Source: Alphaproteobacteria bacterium (GTDB lineage: Bacteria; Pseudomonadota; Alphaproteobacteria; Rhodospirillales; Magnetospirillaceae). Taken from it: a stretch of DNA of 5,788 bases. The DNA is taken from NCBI GenBank assembly GCA_015232485.1, contig JADFZP010000232.1, forward strand, positions 1 through 5,788. Direction: 5' to 3'. Each line of letters opens with the position of its first letter. Within the stretch, counting starts at the first letter, position 1. The position numbers were made by a program, and so were the translations under genes. Below are positions 1-5,788 of this stretch, one piece after another. A model generated the notes under the pieces. It was not told where the DNA came from. It was given only the letters and a program-made list of their open reading frames with translations, and searched no databases.

Positions 1-552
1 GCCGTGGTCGAGTCGTTCGAGGGCTGCCCGCTGAAGCTCACCGCGCGCACGACGGTGTTCGGCGCCGGCGCCGTGAACGCCCGGCTGATGGTGGTCGGCG
101 AGGCGCCGGGCGAGGAGGAGGACCGCCAGGGCCTGCCCTTCGTCGGACCAAGCGGCAAGCTGCTCGACCGCATGCTCGACTCGATCGGGCTGTCGCGCGA
201 ACGCGACGTCCACATCGCCAACGTGCTGCCCTGGCGCCCACCCGCCAACCGCACCCCGACTCCGGCCGAGGTCGGGCAGTGCCTGCCCTTCATCGAGCGC
301 CACATCGAGCTGATCGACCCCGCCATGCTGCTGGTGCTGGGCGGCGCGGCGGCCCAGGCGCTGTTGGGGAAAAGCGATTCGATCGGGCGTTTGCGCGGGC
401 GGTGGCTGGCCTATTCCTCGACCCGGCTGCCCCGCCCGATCCCGGCGCTGGCGACCTATCACCCCGCCTTCCTGCTGCGCACCCCGGCCATGAAGCGTGA
501 CGTTTGGAAGGACTTTCTGATGCTCCGCAAGCGGCTGGAACAAAAGAACTAA
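1..552 (+). CDS. Uracil-DNA glycosylase, family 4-type, 5'-truncated by the window edge
   Basis: The protein should remove uracil from DNA (from cytosine deamination or dUMP misincorporation), starting base-excision repair in the cytoplasm. The frame is open from base 1, so the true start lies upstream. The GTG at base 4 is probably internal; residues below are counted from it. The uracil-binding/catalytic motif GEAPGEEED is at 32-40, followed by the PFVG motif, NVLPWRPPANRTP at 73-85, and the second active-site motif TYHPAFLLR with His153. The C-terminus (KDFLMLRKRLE) is normal for the family. Classical family 4 enzymes hold a 4Fe-4S cluster with four cysteines. Here Cys8 and Cys93 remain, but Phe5 and Trp77 occupy the other two positions, so the cluster is probably absent. 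Roughly 180 residues are seen; relatives usually carry an additional N-terminal stretch. The family call is firm. The exact UDG subclass and loss of the cluster are inferred. Confidence 0.9.
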   Translation, partial: AVVESFEGCPLKLTARTTVFGAGAVNARLMVVGEAPGEEEDRQGLPFVGPSGKLLDRMLDSIGLSRERDVHIANVLPWRPPANRTPTPAEVGQCLPFIERHIELIDPAMLLVLGGAAAQALLGKSDSIGRLRGRWLAYSSTRLPRPIPALATYHPAFLLRTPAMKRDVWKDFLMLRKRLEQKN

Positions 553-596
553 TCCTTTGGTTGGGATACCATGCCTCCTTGGTTGGTCATCTTCGC

Positions 597-625
597 TTGC
601 CGAGCGGCGTCGATCCATTTATAAC
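597..625 (+). promoter_or_regulatory. Candidate sigma70-type promoter for the lytic transglycosylase gene
   Basis: A -35-like TTGCCG (597-602) and a -10-like TATAAC (620-625, five of six consensus bases) are separated by exactly 17 bases. The predicted transcription start is base 632 or 633, and the chosen ATG begins at 633, so the message would have essentially no leader. No Shine-Dalgarno-like sequence precedes that ATG, which fits. The AT-rich box stands out in a GC-rich background. It was found by eye; no start-site data support it. Confidence 0.5.
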
Positions 626-632
626 TCGATGG

Positions 633-2450
633 ATGGATATCGACGGAACCGATCAGACCCGGCCGCGGCCACTGCGACCCCGATTGCTCACCGCCTTGAT
701 AGCGCTGGTCTTTTTGACCGGAACGTCGGCGGGGGCGGTGGAGTCCCCGACCGAAGCCGAGATAGTCACCGCCGCGATCACCCCCGGTCTCGCCAAGCAG
801 GGACGCAAGGTCGCGCTTCCCACCCCGCTCAGCAACCTGGATGCCGCCAACTATCGCGCAATCTTTGCGATTCAGGCGCGCGGCCAGTTTGATCAGGCCG
901 ACCGTCAGATCGGCAAGCTCCAGAACCGACTGCTGATGGGCCATGTGCTGGCCCAGCGGCTGCTGCACCCCGCCCATCAAGCCACCTTCCCCGAGTTGAA
1001 GGCGTGGATGGACGCCTATGCCGACCATCCCCAGGCGCCCGCGATCTGGTCGCTGGCCCGCAAGCGCATGCCGGCCGGCGCCAAGCTGAAGCAGCCGGTC
1101 TCGCGCGGCTCGACGGGCAAGCCGTCGGGCAACGCGATGAACGACGACGGCGCCAATTGGGAGGTCGAGGCCCGCGACAACGGCCCGATGAAGCCGGTCA
1201 AGGCCCGCTTCCGCCAGCTTCTGCGCGACGGCGACCCGGCCGCCGCCGAGACCCTGCTGGGCGGCGCGGCGTTCCGCGCCGCCGGTCAGGGCGAGATGGA
1301 CGACGCCAAGGCGCAATTGGCCGCCGCTTGGTTCGCCCAGGGCGACGACCGGCGCGCCGCGGCCCTGGCCATCGAGGTGGCCGATCGGGCCGGCGACGTG
1401 CTGCCGACCGCCCATTGGACGGCCGGGCTGTCGCTGTGGCGCCTGAACCGCCTTGAAGAGGCCCGCCGCCATTTCGAGGCGGTGGCCAACGCGCAGGGCT
1501 CGCCCTGGATGATCGCGGCCGGCGCCTTCTGGGCGGCCCGCGCCAATCTGGTCGGCCGCCGCCCCGAGGTGGTGAACCACTGGCTGCAAATCGCCGCCGA
1601 CCATTCGCGCACCTTCTACGGCCTGCTGGCCCGCCGGGCGCTGGCCCAGAATTCGTTCTTCGACTGGGAGGCCACGCCGTTCACCGATGCCGATGTCGAA
1701 ATTCTGACGCGCATCGAAGGCGGTCATCGCGCCATGGCGCTGCTGCAAGTCGGCGAGAAGGAACGCGCCGAGGACGAGATCCTTCGCCTGCACCCCAACG
1801 CCACCCCGGCCGTGGCGCAGTCGATGCTGGCGCTGGCCAGCGCCGGCGGCATGCCCGAACTGGCCCTTCGCCTGGGCACCTCGCTGAACGACGGCCGCTT
1901 CCACGACACCGCCGCCTATCCCCTGCCGAGCTGGCAGCCGAGCGATGGCTGGCAGGTCGACAAGGCGCTGGTGTTCGCCCTGGTCCGCCAGGAATCGAAA
2001 TTCAATCCCGCCGCCCGCAGCCGGGCCGGGGCCACCGGCCTGATGCAGCTTATGCCGGCCACCGCGCGTTACATCTCGGGCGGCCGCCTTGGCGACCTGA
2101 ACGATCCCGCCGTCAGCTTGGCGCTGGGGCAACGCTATGTGCAGTACCTGCTCGAACAGGACGGCGTGCGGGGCAACCTGATGATGATGCTGGCCGCCTA
2201 CAACGCCGGGCCGAACACCGTCGCCCGCTGGCGCCGCGACGTCGGCTTCCGCGACGACGCGCTGCTGTTCCTGGAAAGCATCCCGTCGCGCGAGACGCGC
2301 ATCTTCACCGAGCGGGTTCTGACCAATCTGTGGATCTACCGCTCGCGCCTGGGCCAGGCCAGCCCGTCGCTCGACGCCCTGGCCGCCGGCAACTGGCCGC
2401 TTTACGACCCGCAGGACCCGCCGCAATCGGCCAGCGCGCCGCGCCGCTAG
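633..2450 (+). CDS. slt: Exported soluble lytic murein transglycosylase (Slt70-like, family 1)
   Basis: The enzyme cleaves the MurNAc-GlcNAc bond of peptidoglycan in the periplasm, leaving 1,6-anhydro-MurNAc, for wall turnover and remodelling. Translation from ATG 633 gives 605 residues, close to E. coli Slt70 (645). Residues 1-35 form a signal peptide: an Arg/Pro-rich n-region, a hydrophobic core LLTALIALVFL (18-28), and an AGA cleavage site after Ala35 with no lipobox. Residues about 50-430 are Ala-rich helical repeats like the Slt70 U-shaped superhelix, including the AFWAARA and TFYGLLARRAL motifs. The C-terminal SLT domain shows RQESKFN with catalytic Glu454, then GLMQLMPATA, AYNAG (522-526) and the SRETRIF segment. 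An in-frame TTG at 504 would overlap the glycosylase gene and bury the signal peptide 43 residues in, so 633 is preferred. No ribosome binding site is visible; see the promoter entry. The family is certain; the symbol slt is by analogy. Confidence 0.92.
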   Translation: MDIDGTDQTRPRPLRPRLLTALIALVFLTGTSAGAVESPTEAEIVTAAITPGLAKQGRKVALPTPLSNLDAANYRAIFAIQARGQFDQADRQIGKLQNRLLMGHVLAQRLLHPAHQATFPELKAWMDAYADHPQAPAIWSLARKRMPAGAKLKQPVSRGSTGKPSGNAMNDDGANWEVEARDNGPMKPVKARFRQLLRDGDPAAAETLLGGAAFRAAGQGEMDDAKAQLAAAWFAQGDDRRAAALAIEVADRAGDVLPTAHWTAGLSLWRLNRLEEARRHFEAVANAQGSPWMIAAGAFWAARANLVGRRPEVVNHWLQIAADHSRTFYGLLARRALAQNSFFDWEATPFTDADVEILTRIEGGHRAMALLQVGEKERAEDEILRLHPNATPAVAQSMLALASAGGMPELALRLGTSLNDGRFHDTAAYPLPSWQPSDGWQVDKALVFALVRQESKFNPAARSRAGATGLMQLMPATARYISGGRLGDLNDPAVSLALGQRYVQYLLEQDGVRGNLMMMLAAYNAGPNTVARWRRDVGFRDDALLFLESIPSRETRIFTERVLTNLWIYRSRLGQASPSLDALAAGNWPLYDPQDPPQSASAPRR

Positions 2451-2483
2451 AGGCACGCGCGCGAGACCTAGACCCTTTCCCCT

Positions 2484-2514
2484 CTTGTCAAGCCTTTCAA
2501 GCGAGACATACACT
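2484..2514 (+). promoter_or_regulatory. Candidate promoter of the kaiC-kaiB-kinase operon
   Basis: The 99-base gap before kaiC contains TTGTCA (2485-2490, five of six matches to the -35 consensus) and, 18 bases on, the weaker TACACT (2509-2514, four of six). The -35 box sits inside a small dyad, CTTG-T-CAAG (2484-2492), and TCAAGC is repeated 9 bases apart (2488-2493 and 2497-2502). These could be an operator half-site arrangement, but the repeats are short and may be chance. No EcfG-type GGAAC box was seen. The call is tentative. Confidence 0.35.
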
Positions 2515-2549
2515 GCCTCGCAACGCTTGGGAGAGGAGAGATATCCCGC

Positions 2550-3989
2550 ATGTCCTTCGCTTCCGTCCCAGACCGTGCTGGCTTGGCCAAATGCCCGACC
2601 GGCGTTCTTGGGTTTGACCAGATCACCGAAGGCGGCCTGCCCCAAGGCCGCCCCACCCTGATCTGCGGCGGGGCCGGTTGCGGCAAGAGCCTGTTCGCAG
2701 CGACCTTTCTGGTCAATGGCGCGATCCTGTACGACGAGCCCGGCGTCTTCGTGAGCTTCGAGGAGACCGAGGACGACATCGCCAAGAACGTCGCCTCGCT
2801 GGGCTTCGATCTGCCGGCGCTGGTTGCGGCCGGCAAGCTCGCCTTGGATCACGTCCGGGTGGAACGCGGCGAGATCGAGGAAGCCGGCGATTACGACCTC
2901 GAGGGCCTGTTCCTTCGCCTTGGCCATGCCATCCAGACGATCGGCGCGAAGCGGGTGGTGCTCGACACCATCGAGACGCTGTTCGGCGGCTTCACCAACA
3001 TGGCGGTGCTGCGCGGCGAGTTGCGGCGGCTGTTCCGCTGGCTCAAGGACCAAGGCGTGACCGCCATCGTCACCGGAGAACACGGCGAGCGGATGCTCAC
3101 CCGCCACGGGCTTGAGGAATACGTCTCGGATTGCGTGGTGGTGCTGGAGCACCGCGTCGTCGCCCAGGTCGCGACGCGGCGGCTACGCGTGCTCAAATAT
3201 CGCGGATCGGTCCACGGCACCAACGAATATCCGTTCCTGATCGACGAGCACGGCATGAGCGTGCTGCCCGTGACCTCGCTGCGCCTGGACCACGAGGTCA
3301 GTGTCGAGCGGGTCACCGCGGGCATTCCGGGATTGGATGGGATGCTGGGCGGCCTGGGGTTCTTCCGGGGCTCCAGCGTGCTGGTGTCCGGGACGTCGGG
3401 GAGCGGCAAATCGACCCTCGCCGCCCATCTGGTCCACTCGGCCTGCGGTCGCGGCGAGCGCTGCGCGTATTTCGCGTTCGAGGAAAGCCCCGGCCAGATC
3501 GTGCGCAACATGCGCTCGGTGGGGATCGACCTTCAGCCGTGGCGAGACGCCGGAACGCTGCGCTTCGTCGCGGCCCGGCCCACTCTGTGGGGTCTCGAAT
3601 CCCATCTTGCCCGCATGTACGATATCATCGAGCGGTTCAGGCCTTCGATCGTCGTCGTGGACCCCATCTACACCCTGGCGGCGGTCGGCACATCCAGCGA
3701 GGTCCACTCGATGCTCTTGCGTTTCGTGGATCTTCTGAAATCCAGAGGCGTCACCGGGTTGTTCGTCAGCCTGGAGAGCGGCAACATCGATGTCGAATTG
3801 GCCAGCATCTCGTCGCTGATGGACACCTGGATCCAGTTGCGGCTATTGGAGGAAAATGGCGTGCGCAACCGCAGCCTTTTCGTGCTGAAATCGCGCGGCA
3901 TGGCCCATTCCAACGCGGTCCGCCCATTCACCCTGGGGCCGGGGGGCATCCAACTGGGCGAAGAGCATGCGATGGCGGAAGGATCATGA
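2550..3989 (+). CDS. kaiC: KaiC-like double-domain circadian clock ATPase/autokinase
   Basis: KaiC is a hexameric RecA-type ATPase. The N-terminal (CI) ring drives slow ATP hydrolysis and KaiB binding; the C-terminal (CII) ring autophosphorylates. This 479-residue protein has both halves. CI (about 15-240) carries Walker A GGAGCGKS (40-47), catalytic Glu71-Glu72, Walker B ending at Asp139, and the RVLKYRGSVHGTNEYPFLI block. CII (about 255-465) carries Walker A GTSGSGKS (281-288), Glu311-Glu312, Walker B Asp371, and KSRG. By alignment from memory with cyanobacterial KaiC, Ser421-Ser422 replace the phosphosites Ser431-Thr432, and Glu416 replaces Thr426. After the RPFTLGPGGIQL block the protein ends within about a dozen residues, so the A-loop and tail that KaiA binds are mostly missing (family KaiC is about 519 residues). 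The start is ATG 2550, with AGGAG at 2534-2538, 11 bases upstream. The gene overlaps kaiB by ATGA. Autokinase activity is inferred; ATP binding is well supported. Confidence 0.93.
   Translation: MSFASVPDRAGLAKCPTGVLGFDQITEGGLPQGRPTLICGGAGCGKSLFAATFLVNGAILYDEPGVFVSFEETEDDIAKNVASLGFDLPALVAAGKLALDHVRVERGEIEEAGDYDLEGLFLRLGHAIQTIGAKRVVLDTIETLFGGFTNMAVLRGELRRLFRWLKDQGVTAIVTGEHGERMLTRHGLEEYVSDCVVVLEHRVVAQVATRRLRVLKYRGSVHGTNEYPFLIDEHGMSVLPVTSLRLDHEVSVERVTAGIPGLDGMLGGLGFFRGSSVLVSGTSGSGKSTLAAHLVHSACGRGERCAYFAFEESPGQIVRNMRSVGIDLQPWRDAGTLRFVAARPTLWGLESHLARMYDIIERFRPSIVVVDPIYTLAAVGTSSEVHSMLLRFVDLLKSRGVTGLFVSLESGNIDVELASISSLMDTWIQLRLLEENGVRNRSLFVLKSRGMAHSNAVRPFTLGPGGIQLGEEHAMAEGS
3979..3983 (+). promoter_or_regulatory. 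Ribosome binding site of kaiB, inside the end of kaiC
   Basis: AAGGA lies within the last kaiC codons. It is only 2 bases before the ATG at 3986 and 5 bases before the adjacent in-frame ATG at 3989. Spacing favours 3989; coupling through the ATGA overlap favours 3986. The two choices differ by one methionine only. Confidence 0.5.
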
Positions 3990-4285
3990 TGGACGCGCAG
4001 CCGGTCAAGGAAGTTTGGGAACTGCGACTTTACGTCGCGGGCCAGACGCCCAAATCATTGGCGGCCATCGCCAATCTCAAAGCGTTCTGCGAGAGCGATG
4101 GCGATCACCTGTACACGATCGAAGTGATCGACCTGATGGCGAATCCGGGCTTGGCCAAGCGTGACGACATCGTGGCCATCCCGACGCTGGTTCGAAACCT
4201 GCCCGAACCCATCCGGCGCATCATCGGCGACCTGTCGAAGCGCGACAAAATCCTGATCGGCCTGGACATCGCGCCGCGGCAGTGA
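3986..4285 (+). CDS. kaiB: KaiB-like circadian clock protein
   Basis: KaiB is a small thioredoxin-fold protein that can switch fold and bind the KaiC CI ring, promoting dephosphorylation or ATPase resetting. The 99-residue product keeps the family pattern throughout: ELRLYVAGQTPKS (12-24), IEVIDLMANPGLA (45-57), the proline-rich IPTLVRNLPEPIRRIIGDLS (65-84) and KILIGLDI (88-95). Pro66, Pro73 and Pro75 correspond to the prolines of the fold-switching half, and Gly92 and Asp94 match positions that influence fold switching in cyanobacterial KaiB. The protein ends with PRQ right after LIGLDI, so the usual acidic C-terminal tail is absent. Its start overlaps the kaiC stop codon by four bases, suggesting translational coupling and matched synthesis of the two partners. 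The start could equally be the next codon (3989). The frame is also open upstream inside kaiC, but that stretch shows no KaiB similarity. Confidence 0.93.
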   Translation: MMDAQPVKEVWELRLYVAGQTPKSLAAIANLKAFCESDGDHLYTIEVIDLMANPGLAKRDDIVAIPTLVRNLPEPIRRIIGDLSKRDKILIGLDIAPRQ

Positions 4286-4310
4286 GCCGAGGCGGGGGAT
4301 TTCGCAGAAA

Positions 4311-5738
4311 ATGGCCAATTCCGAAGCCGAGGAGACCCTGCGCGCCATCCAAAGGGGCGAGGTGGACGCGGTGGTCGTCGAGGGGGACGCGGTTGGCCCG
4401 CGGGTCTTCACCCTAAGCAGCGCCCTTCATCCCTATCAGGTGATCGTCGAGCGGATGTTCGAAGGCGCCGCCGCGATCGACGGTGCCGGCACCGTGCTCT
4501 ATTCGAACCGCCGATTCTCCGACTTGGCGGGCGCCGACCACGGCTCGCTGATCGGGCGGCCCTTCCTGCCGCTGGTCTGCGAAGCCGATCGGCCGCGCGC
4601 CGCCCGGCTTCTCGTCGACGGACTTGAATACCCGGCGGCGATCCAGGTCGAGCTTGCCGGCGGGCGGCCCGTCATGCTTTCGGCCGCGCCGGTCGAACTG
4701 GATTGGAAGCGGTGCCTGGCCCTGATCGTCACCGACCTGTCGCCGCGCCAGCGCAGCGACCGGGTGGCGGTGGCCGAACGCTTCGCCTTTTCCATCCTGG
4801 ACCAGGCGACCGAGGCGATGATCGTCTGCGACATCGCCGGATACGTCACGCACGCCAACCTGGTGGCGCAGTCGCTGGCCAAGATTTCCCCGGTCGGCAA
4901 GCCGGTCTTCGAAGCGTTCGGCTTCCAATCTCGGGATCGCGCCAATGTTGGCGTCCTTCTGGATCAATCCGCGGGCGGTCAAAGCGTCGAATTCGAATTG
5001 CCCGCCGAGGGATGCGAGCCCCGGCAGTTTTTGGGCAGCGGCGGGCCGTTGCGCGACGCGCACGCCGCCGTGGTCGGATTCGTGCTGACCTTCACCGAAA
5101 TCACCCAGCGCAAGCGCGAGGAACGCCGTCAGGCTTTGCTGGTCGGCGAACTCGACCACCGGGTCAAGAACACGCTGGCCGTGGTGATGGCCATGGCGAC
5201 CCAGACCCTGGCCTCGGCGACGTCGCTCGACGAGTTCGGCGCGGCCTTCACCGGCCGCGTGCAGGCGCTCGCCAACGCCAACGGCCTGCTGACCCTCAGC
5301 CACTGGGGAAGCATCGAAATCGGCACGCTGCTGCGCCAGGCGCTGGCCCCCTTCGCCGCCGAGGACCGCATCCGGCTGACCGGCCCCGGCGTGCCGCTGG
5401 GCCCCAAGGCCGCCGTGTCGCTGGCCATGATGTTCCACGAACTGGCCACCAACGCGGCCAAGCACGGCTCGTTGAGCGTGGAGGCCGGACGGGTCGCCGT
5501 CGACTGGTTCACGGACCCGCGCAACGACCGCCTGACCATCCGCTGGCGGGAATGCGGTGGACCGAAACTGACCGGAGCGCCGGCCAGACGGGGCTTCGGC
5601 AGCCGGCTGCTGCAACTCGGCGTCCCCCACGAGCTGGACGGCACGGTCGATTTGCGCTTCGCCGTCAATGGATTGGAGGTCGATCTTCTGCTGCCCATCG
5701 GCGCGCTGGGCGCTTCGGCCCACCCGGACGGGAGCTAG
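4311..5738 (+). CDS. Soluble PAS-PAS-HWE sensor histidine kinase, operon partner of KaiBC
   Basis: This 475-residue kinase should autophosphorylate on histidine and pass phosphate to a response regulator that is not in the window. No signal peptide or membrane segment is seen, so it should be cytosolic. A short N-terminal region (1-40, with LRAIQRGEVDAVVV) leads into PAS1 (about 40-145, ending LIVTDLSP) and PAS2 (about 155-268, ending LTFTEITQRKREERR). The phosphoacceptor is His283 in LDHRVKNTLA. The ATPase domain (about 365-465) has HELATNAAKHG with His376 and Asn381, then Trp412-Arg-Glu414 with GGP, and GFGSRL (428-433). His376 with W-x-E defines the HWE family. No receiver domain is fused. 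No haem, flavin or photosensory cysteine motif was recognised in the PAS domains, so the signal is unknown. The gene starts 25 bases after kaiB with GGGGGA at 4294-4299, so it is probably co-transcribed and may be clock output or input. Confidence 0.9.
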   Translation: MANSEAEETLRAIQRGEVDAVVVEGDAVGPRVFTLSSALHPYQVIVERMFEGAAAIDGAGTVLYSNRRFSDLAGADHGSLIGRPFLPLVCEADRPRAARLLVDGLEYPAAIQVELAGGRPVMLSAAPVELDWKRCLALIVTDLSPRQRSDRVAVAERFAFSILDQATEAMIVCDIAGYVTHANLVAQSLAKISPVGKPVFEAFGFQSRDRANVGVLLDQSAGGQSVEFELPAEGCEPRQFLGSGGPLRDAHAAVVGFVLTFTEITQRKREERRQALLVGELDHRVKNTLAVVMAMATQTLASATSLDEFGAAFTGRVQALANANGLLTLSHWGSIEIGTLLRQALAPFAAEDRIRLTGPGVPLGPKAAVSLAMMFHELATNAAKHGSLSVEAGRVAVDWFTDPRNDRLTIRWRECGGPKLTGAPARRGFGSRLLQLGVPHELDGTVDLRFAVNGLEVDLLLPIGALGASAHPDGS

Positions 5739-5755
5739 CATCCTCTCCACTCGTC

Positions 5756-5778
5756 ATGGCCGGACTTGATCCGGCCAT
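5756..5778. repeat. REP-like palindromic element after the kinase gene
   Basis: ATGGCCGGA (5756-5764) and TCCGGCCAT (5770-5778) are perfect 9-bp inverted arms around the loop CTTGA. The surrounding wording (GTC before, CCACG after) matches a palindrome that, from general knowledge, recurs between genes in alphaproteobacterial genomes. It lies 17 bases past the kinase stop. The hairpin might stabilise or end the operon message, but no T-run follows, so it is not a classic intrinsic terminator. Dispersal cannot be shown from this window, where it occurs once. Confidence 0.6.
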
Positions 5779-5788
5779 CCACGCGGCT

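Noticed and set aside
504..632. Longer lytic transglycosylase starting at TTG 504
   Set aside because: It would overlap the glycosylase gene by 49 bases, has no ribosome binding site, and would bury the signal peptide 43 residues inside the protein.
549..3152. Very long minus-strand open frame opposite the lytic transglycosylase and kaiC
   Set aside because: It is codon-aligned with both sense genes, which happen to share the same phase. Its stops would need sense TTA, CTA or TCA codons, which are rare at this GC content. The translation is Gln/Gly/Arg-rich with no recognisable domain.
3131..3985. Possible N-terminal extension of KaiB into kaiC
   Set aside because: The frame is open, but its translation is Arg-rich shadow sequence. 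KaiB similarity begins only after ATG 3986/3989, next to a ribosome binding site.
2550..3989. RadA or another RecA-like ATPase instead of KaiC
   Set aside because: Tandem RecA domains each with a Glu-Glu pair, the YRGS-HGT block, the Ser-Ser phosphosite region and an adjacent kaiB make KaiC the clear choice. No RadA zinc finger or Lon-like domain is present.
4413..5750. Long minus-strand open frame opposite the histidine kinase
   Set aside because: It has the same cause: codon-aligned antisense of a GC-rich gene. It contains no family motifs, while the sense strand has a complete kinase.
5756..5778. Intrinsic terminator
   Set aside because: The hairpin is good, but GC-containing sequence rather than a T-run follows, so a repeat element is the better label.

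Overview
This is a GC-rich window, and every supported gene lies on the + strand. The protein families and their sequence style point to an alphaproteobacterium, most likely of the Rhodospirillales/Magnetospirillum type. That placement is inferred from the sequence, not searched. Coding density is very high, and no gap between genes exceeds about 100 bases.

Region 1 (1-2450) looks like housekeeping chromosome. It starts inside a family 4-type uracil-DNA glycosylase gene (1-552) whose 5' end is missing. After 80 bases comes an exported Slt70-like lytic transglycosylase (633-2450) with a signal peptide, a long helical superhelix region and a C-terminal catalytic domain. A good sigma70-like promoter lies so close to its start codon that the transcript may be leaderless.

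Region 2 (2550-5738) is the interesting part: a compact operon of kaiC, kaiB and a PAS-PAS-HWE sensor histidine kinase. kaiC encodes a double-domain RecA-type ATPase with both Walker A motifs, both catalytic Glu-Glu pairs, and a Ser-Ser pair where cyanobacterial KaiC has its Ser-Thr phosphorylation sites. kaiB overlaps the end of kaiC by four bases (ATGA), and the kinase starts 25 bases after kaiB. There is no kaiA. KaiC also lacks most of the C-terminal A-loop/tail that KaiA acts on, and KaiB lacks its usual acidic tail. This resembles the KaiA-independent KaiBC timers or stress modules known from purple bacteria and other proteobacteria. The adjacent kinase is the obvious candidate output or input partner, but unlike cyanobacterial SasA it has no KaiB-like sensor domain. 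Its response regulator is not in the window.

Region 3 (5739-5788) is a short tail after the kinase. It holds a perfect 9-bp inverted repeat with a 5-base loop that looks like a dispersed alphaproteobacterial palindromic (REP-like) element. No RNA genes, insertion sequences or CRISPR arrays are visible.
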